Assembly (NCBI RefSeq): GCF_019100495.1 | Contig: NZ_JAHRVA010000004.1 | Location: 62,001-126,000 of the forward strand | DNA: 64,000 nucleotides | DNA from: Falsochrobactrum tianjinense | GTDB lineage: Bacteria > Pseudomonadota > Alphaproteobacteria > Rhizobiales > Rhizobiaceae | Direction: 5' to 3' | In this document: positions 1-7,631 of the stretch, piece after piece | How positions within the stretch are numbered: the stretch's first letter is position 1 | How the letters are laid out: each line of letters starts with the position of its first letter | Notes under the pieces: model-generated | What the model saw: the letters and a program-made list of their open reading frames with translations, nothing else | The model's database searches: none | Told to the model about the DNA's origin: nothing | Made by a program: the position numbers and the translations under genes

Positions 1-113
1 CTGACCAAGGCCATGCGTCAGGCATGTAAGCAATCATAAGGATTTAGCAGTTAATAAGGCTCCTATCTAAAATCGATATAGCGTAACCACTGCGGTAGGA
101 CTATGAGTGCTTA

Positions 114-1004
114 ATGATGTCCAAAAGCCGTGGTTACACATTCGCTCTTCTTGCAGTTACAATCTTCGCCGCCCAAGATGGCGTATCGAAATATCTCGGC
201 ACCCATTATTCGCCAGTGTTCATCACAATGGTACGATATTGGGCTTTCGCGGCCTTCGTAATTCTGCTCGCCATGCGTTCGGGCGGAATTGCCAAAGCCG
301 CTTCAACAAAACGCCCGTTCTTGCAGATTTTTCGCGGCATCGTTCTGGCGGCTGAAATTGTGATTTTCATTTTCGGTCTCACCCGGGTTGGCCTGGCAAT
401 GGCGCAATCGATTTTTCAGGTCGGTCCACTGCTGATAACCATGCTTTCCGTGCCGTTTCTCGGTGAAAAAGTCGGCTGGCGGCGATGGACGGCGATATTT
501 GTCGGCCTGCTCGGCGTGCTTCTGATTATCAATCCAGTCGAAGTCCAGTTTGACTTGAACCTGCTTTTCCCGCTCAGCGCGACAATTATGTTTGCCGTCT
601 ATGCCATTGCAACCCGCGCTGTCAGCAAATCCGATACGGCGATGACAAGTTTCTTTTATACCGGAATTGGCGGGGCCATAGTGCTGACCATCGTTGGCAT
701 TTTCTATATGGTTCCCATCGCCTCGGCCGACTGGTTCTGGATGGCCGCGCTTTGCGCCTGCGGCATAGCAAGCCATTACTGCCTCATTCAGGCCTACGAC
801 ATTCTCGAAGCAGGCGAAGTGCAGCCCTTGAGCTATCTACAACTCGTCATCGGCGCTTTCATCGCGATGTTGATTTTTCAGGAACGGCTTACATGGAACA
901 TCATTCTTGGCGCCATCGTCGTGGTCGGCGCGGGGCTATTTTCCATATTGCGCGAGCGGCAACTGGCACGCAGCGCCGATCGAGTCCAAACGGGCCAACT
1001 TTAA
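114..1004 (+). CDS. DMT-superfamily transporter (EamA family)
   Basis: A 296-residue, very hydrophobic protein with about ten predicted membrane helices in two homologous halves, the layout of EamA/RhaT-type drug/metabolite transporters. The first half carries the family pattern of an early charged helix (Q-D-G-V-S-K near residue 22) and a proline-rich middle helix region with L-G-E-K-V (about residue 118); the second half ends in a short basic tail. It would export or exchange a small metabolite across the inner membrane; the substrate cannot be read from sequence. Two ATG codons are adjacent at 114 and 117; the ribosome-binding site is weak. It stands alone, followed on the same strand by an unrelated secreted EF-hand gene. 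Confidence 0.85.
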   Translation: MMSKSRGYTFALLAVTIFAAQDGVSKYLGTHYSPVFITMVRYWAFAAFVILLAMRSGGIAKAASTKRPFLQIFRGIVLAAEIVIFIFGLTRVGLAMAQSIFQVGPLLITMLSVPFLGEKVGWRRWTAIFVGLLGVLLIINPVEVQFDLNLLFPLSATIMFAVYAIATRAVSKSDTAMTSFFYTGIGGAIVLTIVGIFYMVPIASADWFWMAALCACGIASHYCLIQAYDILEAGEVQPLSYLQLVIGAFIAMLIFQERLTWNIILGAIVVVGAGLFSILRERQLARSADRVQTGQL

Positions 1005-1114
1005 CATTACGAATAATTAATCGGCCCGTTCATATCAGGTTCACCTAAAATGGCTGAAGTTACCTTCACGTCATTTGACGGTAATCCTGTATAGAGTAAT
1101 GGAGATCAATAATC

Positions 1115-1612
1115 ATGCAATCGAAAACATTTTATATTGTTGCAATCGCTTCTGCTCTTCTTTCCACTTCCGCTTTTGCTCAGGAGAAAAATGGGGAAAC
1201 CGCTGAAACTTCTACAACAAAAGCATCCATTACACAGGCAGACGGTGTAAAAGGCAAACGCGGCCCCGTCGACCTTGAGAAATTCTCCCGTATGGAACAG
1301 ATCAAGGCAGCCGACACCGATGGCGACGGTTCGCTCTCTCGCGAAGAAATCGAGGCATTGGCGCTCAAGCGCATTGTCAGCCGCGCAGCCGACCGGATGG
1401 AACGTCGTCTCGATATCAATGGCGACGGCAAGGTAACGCTGGAAGAGATTGAAAAGCAGCGCCAGAAGGAATTCGCCGCTCTTGATCGCAATGAGGATGG
1501 CAAGCTTGATCGGCGCGAAATGCGGGCTGGCGGCAAGTTCCATCACAAAGGTGCACACGACCGCCACGGCAAGGGCAAGATGGAAAACCATCACCACAAA
1601 ATGCAAAAATAA
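1115..1612 (+). CDS. Secreted EF-hand protein with histidine-rich tail
   Basis: A 165-residue protein with an N-terminal signal peptide (cleavage probably after A-F-A, residue 22), a Ser/Thr-rich linker, three EF-hand-like loops and a His-rich C-terminus. The loops start at Asp67 (D-T-D-G-D-G), Asp100 (D-I-N-G-D-G) and Asp124 (D-R-N-E-D-G-K), each with a Glu at the last ligand position. The tail (about residues 142-162) has eight histidines among Lys, Gly and Asp. It should be a periplasmic Ca2+-binding protein that may also bind a transition metal through its tail; the function is not known. The start is supported by GGAGA ahead of the ATG, and a strong terminator follows, so it is probably monocistronic. 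Confidence 0.85.
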   Translation: MQSKTFYIVAIASALLSTSAFAQEKNGETAETSTTKASITQADGVKGKRGPVDLEKFSRMEQIKAADTDGDGSLSREEIEALALKRIVSRAADRMERRLDINGDGKVTLEEIEKQRQKEFAALDRNEDGKLDRREMRAGGKFHHKGAHDRHGKGKMENHHHKMQK

Positions 1613-1625
1613 TCTGATTTCAATA

Positions 1626-1655
1626 ATGACCCCGGAATACTCCGGGGTCATTTTC
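1626..1655 (+). terminator. Rho-independent terminator
   Basis: A GC-rich stem TGACCCCGGA / TCCGGGGTCA with the four-base loop ATAC, followed by TTTTCTTT. It closes the EF-hand gene; its other side faces the end of the sugar transporter operon 46 bases away. Confidence 0.92.
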
Positions 1656-1701
1656 TTTGTCAGTTACGCAGGCTCACTTTCAACCAAGCCTTGAAATACA
1701 G

Positions 1702-2481
1702 TCAAACGCGCCCGCCCAGTTCCGAAGTCAGATCGGCAAGCTCCTGCCCTCCTGCCATCAGGCTCTGCAATTCGTCTATATCGACATCATCCTTCATACG
1801 CGTTCCGAGCGTCACACCCCGGTTAAGTACGGTAAACTTGTCACCCACCGCATGAGCGTGACGGACATTATGGGTGATGAAAATCACACCCAGACCTCGC
1901 TCACGCACAAGATTGATATATTTGAGTACCATAGCGGTCTGACGCACACCGAGCGCGGATGTCGGCTCATCGAGAATGAGCACTTTGGCCCCGAAATAGA
2001 CCGCGCGCGCGATGGCCACGCATTGCCTCTCCCCGCCTGAAAGCGTCCCTACGGCCTGTTGCGGATCACGCACGTCAATTCCGATCCTTTTCATTTCCTC
2101 GCGCGTCACATCTTCGGCAAATTGTGCATCGAACCAGCGCAATGGCCCAATGCCCTTTGTTGGTTCGCGCCCAAGGAAGAAATTGCGCATGACCGACATA
2201 AGCGGGATCATCGCTAGGTCCTGATAGACCGTGGCAATGCCATGATCCAGCGCATCGCGCGGGCTGTTGAAGGCAACCGGTTTGCCTTCAACAAAAAATG
2301 CGCCGCTGGTCGGTTTGTGCACGCCCGAAAGGGTCTTGATGAGTGTCGATTTTCCTGCCCCATTATCGCCCAACAGGCAATGCACCTGCCCAGCCTCGAC
2401 CGTCAGAGACACGCCATTAAGCGCGATCACTGGCCCAAAATGCTTGACGAGATCACGAACTTCGATGATCGGTGTCCTCAT
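1702..2481 (-). CDS. Sugar ABC transporter ATP-binding protein (CUT2, FrcA type)
   Basis: A 259-residue single-domain ABC ATPase. Walker [10 protein letters not shown] is at residues 38-46, the signature L-S-G-G-E at 147-151 and Walker B V-L-I-L-D-E at 167-172. The GDNGAGKST form is typical of carbohydrate CUT2 importers. Most CUT2 ATPases are two fused domains of about 500 residues; the one-domain form resembles FrcA of the fructose/mannose/ribose system in Sinorhizobium. It energises uptake through the permease encoded 15 bases upstream. The start has GGAAGGA seven bases before it. It is the last gene of a binding protein-permease-ATPase operon. The sugar is inferred only by family resemblance. 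Confidence 0.9.
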   Translation of the reverse strand: MRTPIIEVRDLVKHFGPVIALNGVSLTVEAGQVHCLLGDNGAGKSTLIKTLSGVHKPTSGAFFVEGKPVAFNSPRDALDHGIATVYQDLAMIPLMSVMRNFFLGREPTKGIGPLRWFDAQFAEDVTREEMKRIGIDVRDPQQAVGTLSGGERQCVAIARAVYFGAKVLILDEPTSALGVRQTAMVLKYINLVRERGLGVIFITHNVRHAHAVGDKFTVLNRGVTLGTRMKDDVDIDELQSLMAGGQELADLTSELGGRV

Positions 2482-2496
2482 GGCAATCCTTCCCTG

Positions 2497-3666
2497 TCAC
2501 CGCTCGCCAGTGGCGCGCCTGCGAATAAAATTATTGAAAAGAACCGCGATCAGCAGCATTCCACCGAGGAAAACGAGATACCAGTCCTGATCGATCTGGG
2601 TATAGGTCAGCCCGATCAACACCATGCCAAAAATGATCGAGCCAATGAACGCGCCGATGGCGGAACCATAGCCGCCAGTCAGCAAGCAGCCGCCAATGAC
2701 AGCGGCAATAATCGCCTCGAATTCTTTCTGAAAGCCTCGCCTCGCATCGGTGGAACCGGCATCCAGTACGGTAAGAATCGCCACGAGGGCAGCTGCCATC
2801 GCGGTACACATGAACAGAATCGTCTTAACCCGGCGCACTGGAACGCCGGAGTTTCTTGCCGCCAGAGCATCGCCGCCGGAAGCAAAAATCCAGTTGCCAA
2901 AACGCGTGCGCATCAAAACGAAGGTCGCAAAAAGCGCGATGGCGATGAACCATAAAACCTCGACCGGAACGCCCGTTACGGTCGGCAGGCCACTCGGAAA
3001 TTTGCCAATCAGGTCTTTTTCAGCCAGCCAGCCGAAGAGGTTCTGAAAGGCATCGCCGGAAAACAGCCCTGCAAGGTAACTTCCGCTGACCGCTTCCTTG
3101 ACGCCGCGCAATTGTGTGGCGCCACCTGTCGCCCATTTCAGCCCCACCAGAGACAGGCCCCGCAAAATAAACAGAAAGGCCAAAGTGACAATAAAGGACG
3201 GCAGTCCAGTTCTCAACACGATCTGCGCATTGACCGCGCCAACGAGAGCGGCAAAAACCAGTGTGAGAATGATGGCGACAGCCAGAGGCACCTGCCAGAC
3301 GACAAGCGCAGCGGCAAAGATAAGTCCGGAAAACGCCACCATTGAGCCGATGGACAGATCGAATTCGCCGCCAATCATAAGCATGGCTGCGGCGACCGCC
3401 AGAATGCCGAGCTGCGCCGCCGGCGCCATGAAATTCATGATGCCTGCCGCTGTAAACATGGCCGGATTAGCCGTCGAAATGAAGAAAATCGTTATGAGAA
3501 CAAGGCCCGACACTGCACCCAGTTCCGGACGACTCAACAGGCGTTGCAAAAGATTTGCGCTTCTGAGCCGTTCATCCCGCAGACCTGCCCCTTGCTGATC
3601 CGCTTTTCGAGGCGATTCACTGGCAGATGCCGGGGCAGATGGACGCGGAAAAACCGGCTCGCTCAT
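2497..3666 (-). CDS. Sugar ABC transporter permease (CUT2, FrcC type)
   Basis: A 389-residue multi-helix permease of the ribose/fructose (BPD_transp_2) family. The family loop G-G-E-F-D-L-S-I-G-S-M-V lies near residue 122 and G-N-W-I-F-A-S-G-G-D-A-L-A-A-R-N-S-G-V, the cytoplasmic coupling region, near residue 260. The start at 3666 is chosen over an upstream in-frame one because GAGGAGGAT precedes this ATG and the protein then starts M-S-E-P-V. A polar N-terminal tail of about 50 residues precedes the first helix. It should work with the neighbouring ATPase and periplasmic binding protein to import a monosaccharide. Confidence 0.9.
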   Translation of the reverse strand: MSEPVFPRPSAPASASESPRKADQQGAGLRDERLRSANLLQRLLSRPELGAVSGLVLITIFFISTANPAMFTAAGIMNFMAPAAQLGILAVAAAMLMIGGEFDLSIGSMVAFSGLIFAAALVVWQVPLAVAIILTLVFAALVGAVNAQIVLRTGLPSFIVTLAFLFILRGLSLVGLKWATGGATQLRGVKEAVSGSYLAGLFSGDAFQNLFGWLAEKDLIGKFPSGLPTVTGVPVEVLWFIAIALFATFVLMRTRFGNWIFASGGDALAARNSGVPVRRVKTILFMCTAMAAALVAILTVLDAGSTDARRGFQKEFEAIIAAVIGGCLLTGGYGSAIGAFIGSIIFGMVLIGLTYTQIDQDWYLVFLGGMLLIAVLFNNFIRRRATGER

Positions 3667-3740
3667 TTTATCCTCCTCAAACGGATGCAGCACTTGATTC
3701 TGCCGTGCTCCCACAGTGCTGCACGGAAATTGCTGCCCTG

Positions 3741-3762
3741 CCCGCCCATTCATATGGGCGGG
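3741..3762 (-). promoter_or_regulatory. Intercistronic hairpin between sugar-binding protein and permease genes
   Basis: A perfect nine-base-pair stem CCCGCCCAT / ATGGGCGGG with a four-base loop sits in the 124-base gap after the binding-protein gene. No T-run follows on the transcribed strand, so it looks more like an mRNA-stabilising or processing hairpin that would leave more binding-protein message than permease message. Role inferred from position. Confidence 0.5.
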
Positions 3763-3790
3763 ACTGTATTCCAAAGATTTGAAATCGAGT

Positions 3791-4720
3791 TTAGCGAATA
3801 CCCTTCGCAGCCAGCTCGACCACCTGTTTTGCTTTGTCCTTGGTGATCAGATTCGGACCCGAAGGCACGTTTCCACCCGGCATCAGGCCATATTTTGCAT
3901 TGAGCGCAAGAAAGGCCACCGGCAAATAGCCTTGCAAAAACTGCTGTTGATCAATTGCGAAATCCGCCTGCCCCTTTTCCACCGCCTCGAGGAAACCGGC
4001 AGACATGTCGAAAGTGGCAACGTGAATGCCTTCACGGCCGCTTTCCGCAGCCGCTTTCACCACCGGCTCACCTGCAAGTGTAGCGTTGAGCGCTAGAAGC
4101 GTATCGATTGTCTCATCAGAAGCGAGCGCCGCGCGAACTTTGGATTCGTTTTCAGCCGGATCGGTAGATGTCGGCAGAACGCTGACATCGCCAAACCCTT
4201 CCTTGAAGCCTGCGCAACGCTGATCGAGGGACACGTTCCCTACCTCATGATTGACGCAGATACCCTTCTTGCCACCCGCTTTCTTTAGCGCTTCCCCAGC
4301 TATCTTACCCGCATCGAACTCGTCCTGACCCACATGCAGCAGGGCACCGAGTTTTTTGGATGCATCTGAACCGGAGTTCATCGAAATGACCGGGATACCA
4401 GCCGCGACAGCCCGTTCGATAGACGGCCCCAGCGCATCGGCATCTGGGATGGAGACAACGAGGCCCTGCGGACTCTGATTGATTGCCGCATCGATCAACT
4501 GCGCCATCTGCACCATGTCGAAGGTTTCAGGAGCGCGATAATCGACCTGCACACCCGTATCCTTCGCAGCCTCCGCCACACCGTTCTTCACCACAGACCA
4601 GAACGGGTCCGACGCCTGACCATGGCTGACGACAATAATATTGATATCCGCCGCATGTGTCGCAAATGGTGCGACCATCAGGGCAACTCCGGCAATAGCC
4701 GATTTCAATAGAAGTTTCAT
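3791..4720 (-). CDS. Periplasmic sugar-binding protein of a CUT2 ABC transporter
   Basis: A 309-residue protein of the ribose-binding (Peripla_BP_4) fold. It has a signal peptide (M-K-L-L-L-K-S followed by a hydrophobic stretch, cleavage after T-H-A-A near residue 23), then the D-I-N-I-I-V-V-S-H-G start of the mature domain, the V-V-S-I-P-D-A-D hinge region and D-F-A-I-D-Q-Q-Q-F-L-Q-G-Y near the C-terminus, a typical ligand-pocket/hinge segment. The start at 4720 is preferred because GGGAGGA stands five bases before it. It is the first gene of the operon with the permease and ATPase. It resembles FrcB-type fructose/ribose binders; the ligand is not proven. Confidence 0.9.
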   Translation of the reverse strand: MKLLLKSAIAGVALMVAPFATHAADINIIVVSHGQASDPFWSVVKNGVAEAAKDTGVQVDYRAPETFDMVQMAQLIDAAINQSPQGLVVSIPDADALGPSIERAVAAGIPVISMNSGSDASKKLGALLHVGQDEFDAGKIAGEALKKAGGKKGICVNHEVGNVSLDQRCAGFKEGFGDVSVLPTSTDPAENESKVRAALASDETIDTLLALNATLAGEPVVKAAAESGREGIHVATFDMSAGFLEAVEKGQADFAIDQQQFLQGYLPVAFLALNAKYGLMPGGNVPSGPNLITKDKAKQVVELAAKGIR

Positions 4721-4862
4721 GCATTCCTCCCTGCCCGGCACTCCCCGCCGGTTTCATTGATGTGCCCCCATCAATGGCCAGATCCTGTCCGGTGCGACCT
4801 CCCGTCGCTTGGCCCGGCAATTGAACCTGGTCATCCTCTTCAATAGAACGAAACAATCATTA

Positions 4863-4887
4863 GAAAATTTTCATAGAATTATAATTC
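4863..4887 (-). promoter_or_regulatory. Paired palindromes upstream of the sugar transporter operon
   Basis: Two perfect short palindromes, GAAAATTTTC (4863-4872) and GAATTATAATTC (4876-4887), lie about 145 bases before the binding-protein start, in AT-rich DNA. They could be operator half-sites for a sugar regulator, but no regulator gene is adjacent and short AT palindromes arise easily by chance. The rest of 4721-5006 shows no gene. Confidence 0.25.
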
Positions 4888-5006
4888 CATTTATGCTCAC
4901 TTCTGTCAATCATATAAGCATAGCCCGGAATTGGCTGTGGTTTCGCGGAAATAGCCAAAGCGGCCTCTCCGGGCGGAAAGACCGTGACAGATAAACTGCT
5001 CTTCAA

Positions 5007-5783
5007 CTATTTGCTGATGCGCGCCTTCGGGTGCACGATAAATTCGCCATCGATATTCATAAGATGGGCATGAATATCATAGACCTTTTCCAGCAGTTCG
5101 GAAGTCAGCACGCTTTCCGGCACGCCGTCGGCCACTATCCTGCCCTGATCGAGAACGATCAGCCGTGTGCAATATTGTGCCGCGAGACCAAGCTCATGCA
5201 GGGATGCAATGACCGTTCGCCCTTCTTTCGCTAGTCGGGCGAAACTATCCATGAGGGCCAATTGATGCGCCGGATCAAGCCCGGCAATCGGCTCGTCGGC
5301 AAGAATGACCGGCGTATCCTGCGCCAGCACGCGGGCAATCAGAACCCGCGCTTTCTCGCCACCCGACAATTCATTGACCGGACGGTCGCGAAAGCCGCCA
5401 ATATCCATACGTTCCATGGCCGCCTCGACCAATGCCGCATCTGCCGGATCCTCCCCGGCAAAGACCGGCTTGAGAGCGGAACGTCCGAAAGAAACCAGTG
5501 TCCTCACGGAGACCGGCCAGGCGACATCGCGCTCCTGCGGCAGATAGGCAATAGCCCGCGCCCTGTCGCTGCTGCTTATGCGATGCAGATCATGCCCATT
5601 GAGAGAGAACTCACCCTCGGCCTGGATACGGCCGAGAAGAGCCCGCAGCAAGGTGGTCTTTCCGGCCCCGTTAGGGCCGATCAGCCCGATAAAATCGCCT
5701 GGCCTCGCTTCAAAGCGAATACCGGACAGGACCAGCTTCCGGCCCAGCGATACATTGAGCCCATTTACGGAAAGCACACTCAT
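5007..5783 (-). CDS. btuD: Cobalamin ABC transporter ATP-binding protein BtuD
   Basis: A 258-residue ABC ATPase of the iron-siderophore/B12 class: Walker A G-P-N-G-A-G-K-T-T at residues 36-44, signature L-S-G-G-E at 139-143, Walker B I-L-A-D-E-P at 160-165 and the A-G-L-D loop just after. It powers import of vitamin B12 (or cobinamide) through the permease. Its ATG overlaps the permease stop codon by four bases (ATGA), so the two are translationally coupled. Family members for haem and B12 are similar; assignment to cobalamin rests on the btuB gene and the cobalamin riboswitch at the head of the same operon. Confidence 0.88.
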   Translation of the reverse strand: MSVLSVNGLNVSLGRKLVLSGIRFEARPGDFIGLIGPNGAGKTTLLRALLGRIQAEGEFSLNGHDLHRISSSDRARAIAYLPQERDVAWPVSVRTLVSFGRSALKPVFAGEDPADAALVEAAMERMDIGGFRDRPVNELSGGEKARVLIARVLAQDTPVILADEPIAGLDPAHQLALMDSFARLAKEGRTVIASLHELGLAAQYCTRLIVLDQGRIVADGVPESVLTSELLEKVYDIHAHLMNIDGEFIVHPKARISK

Positions 5784-6814
5784 ACAAGCCGCCTGCGAAA
5801 TTTAAAAACGAGCCACAGAAAGAACGGAGCGCCGACAATGGCTGTCAGAACGCCGAGTTTCAATTCACGTCCCGGCATGAGAACCCGCACCGAAACATCC
5901 GCCGCAAGCAAAAGTGTGGCCCCACCAAGTGCACTGGCGAGAAGCAGCCGGGAGGGACGCGCGCCGACAAGCGGGCGCAACAGATGCGGCACGACAAGCC
6001 CTACGAAACCGATAGCGCCTGCCACCGCCGTCGATGCACCCACACATGCCGCCGTGCCCACAATTGCCAGCATCTGCACGCGCGAAAGATTGACGCCCAT
6101 GCTCGCTGCGGCATCTGCACCCAATGTCAGACTGTCAAGCGAGCGTCCAAGCGAGAAAAGCATTATCCAGCCAACCACGATAAAAGGCGCGGCCAGCATA
6201 ACATGGGTCATCGAGCGGTCGGCGAGCGAGCCGAGCATCCAGAATACGATTTCCATGGCGGCAAAAGGGTTGGGCGAAAGATTGAGCGCCAGCGCGGTCA
6301 TCGCTCCCGCAAGACTGGTAACTGCGACACCCGCCAGAATAACCGCCAATGTACCGGCATGTTGCCCGGCCAGCATTTTGACCAGGAAGACCGATATCAA
6401 AGCGCCTATGAGAGCCAGCAATGGCAAGGCGAGAGGAAACAGCACCGACAGCCCTGAATAGATGGCGATCACCGCTCCGAAGGAAGCCGACGCGCTGACG
6501 CCGAGCAGGCCCGGCTCCGCCAGCGGATTGCGCAGATAGCCTTGCAGCGCTGCCCCCGACAGCCCAAGCGAAGCGCCAATCATCAGCGCCAGCAGCGCAC
6601 GCGGCAAGCGGATTTCCCGCATCACCAGAACCAGCACGTCCCCCTGTCCGGTAAACAGCGCCTTGATGCTTTGGGTGGGTGTGATGGAAGCCGGGCCTAC
6701 CAAAAGCGATAATGCAAAAAGCGCGGTCACCAACAGCACGAGTCCGGATAGCAACGCATAGAACCGGGCGGTTTCAGTCACGCGCAGCCTCCGCAAGCTG
6801 GGCCACAGCCTCAA
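5780..6814 (-). CDS. btuC: Cobalamin ABC transporter permease BtuC (FecCD family)
   Basis: A 344-residue FecCD-family permease with about ten membrane helices. Family marks are R-L-P-R-A-L-L-A (about residue 70), G-A-A-L-Q-G-Y-L-R-N-P-L-A-E-P (about 86-100) and the G-F-V-G-L-V-V-P-H segment of the late cytoplasmic loop that contacts the ATPase. The stated start overlaps btuF by 41 bases; a GTG at 6781, next to the btuF stop codon, is an alternative and would remove eleven basic residues. It forms the inner-membrane channel of the B12 importer with BtuD. Confidence 0.88.
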   Translation of the reverse strand: MRLWPSLRRLRVTETARFYALLSGLVLLVTALFALSLLVGPASITPTQSIKALFTGQGDVLVLVMREIRLPRALLALMIGASLGLSGAALQGYLRNPLAEPGLLGVSASASFGAVIAIYSGLSVLFPLALPLLALIGALISVFLVKMLAGQHAGTLAVILAGVAVTSLAGAMTALALNLSPNPFAAMEIVFWMLGSLADRSMTHVMLAAPFIVVGWIMLFSLGRSLDSLTLGADAAASMGVNLSRVQMLAIVGTAACVGASTAVAGAIGFVGLVVPHLLRPLVGARPSRLLLASALGGATLLLAADVSVRVLMPGRELKLGVLTAIVGAPFFLWLVFKFRRRLV

Positions 6815-7613
6815 CGCTGAAAGGGCCGCCGCAAACCGTAAGATTATCGTTCAGCGCCACAGCTTTCCCCTTTTGTATAAGAGCCCGCAATGCCGGATGC
6901 TCGAAATTCTCGAAAGCCAGCGATGGTGCCTGTCCGCGCGAACTGCGCACGATCATGTTGGGCTTTCCCATTACCAGCATTTCCAGCGGCAGCATCGCCG
7001 AGCCGCGAATGCCGGCCCGGTCCGCAAGATTATCAAGCCCGGCAAGCCGCACCGCTTCATCGATCAGGGTTCCACGCCCTGCCGTATAGCTGTTGGCATA
7101 ATAAAGAGCGACGGTGCGCCGATGGACGGGCCTCTTTATTGCCGCAAGGGCTGCTTTCATCGAAGTTATCTGCGCACGAGCTTCCGCTTCTCGCCCCAGC
7201 AGCGCGCCCATTCGTTCCATATGTGCATAAATATCCTCGAAAGTGCGCGCTGGCGCGAATTCCTCGACACGCAGACCCAGTTTGCGCAAAAGCCCGACCG
7301 TAGCGCGTGAGGAGAATGTCCCTGCAAACACCAGATCGGGTTTCATCAGAAAAACCTCTTCCGCCTGCGCATGATTGAACGGCAAGAGCGCCGCCCTGTC
7401 AGCCAGGACCGACACAAGCGGATCGCGCGACAGACGCGATACGGAACGCAATTGTCCATCTTGCGCGAGCAGGATCGCAAGTTGATCGGTACAGACATTG
7501 ATCGAAACGACCCGTTTGGGAGCCTCCTGTGCGTAAACGGCCGGTAGCCCATGCAGCATCAGGCCCGCTGCAAGGGCGAGCCTGACTTTCCATTTTGCCG
7601 ACCGTTTCTTCAT
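6774..7613 (-). CDS. btuF: Cobalamin-binding periplasmic protein BtuF
   Basis: A 279-residue protein with a signal peptide (basic start, hydrophobic core, cleavage after V-Y-A near residue 28) and a TroA/BtuF-type helical-backbone binding fold. The mature part begins with R-V-V-S-I-N-V-C-T-D-Q-L, a strong mark of B12 binders in rhizobia, and later has the P-D-L-V-F-A-G-T motif. It passes B12 from the outer-membrane receptor to BtuCD. It lies 18 bases after btuB in the same transcription unit. Confidence 0.87.
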   Translation of the reverse strand: MKKRSAKWKVRLALAAGLMLHGLPAVYAQEAPKRVVSINVCTDQLAILLAQDGQLRSVSRLSRDPLVSVLADRAALLPFNHAQAEEVFLMKPDLVFAGTFSSRATVGLLRKLGLRVEEFAPARTFEDIYAHMERMGALLGREAEARAQITSMKAALAAIKRPVHRRTVALYYANSYTAGRGTLIDEAVRLAGLDNLADRAGIRGSAMLPLEMLVMGKPNMIVRSSRGQAPSLAFENFEHPALRALIQKGKAVALNDNLTVCGGPFSVEAVAQLAEAARD

Positions 7614-7631
7614 TCCTGTGGCCTATACAAA

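Noticed and set aside
1-39. Short open frame from the window edge (L-T-K-A-M-R-Q-A-C-K-Q-S then stop), perhaps the end of a plus-strand gene
   Set aside because: Only 12 codons are visible and no family can be recognised, so it cannot be told from chance.
5262-6461. A 399-residue plus-strand frame opposite btuD/btuC
   Set aside because: The composition is rich in Arg/Ala/Pro/Ser without domain character; the minus strand encodes well recognised proteins.
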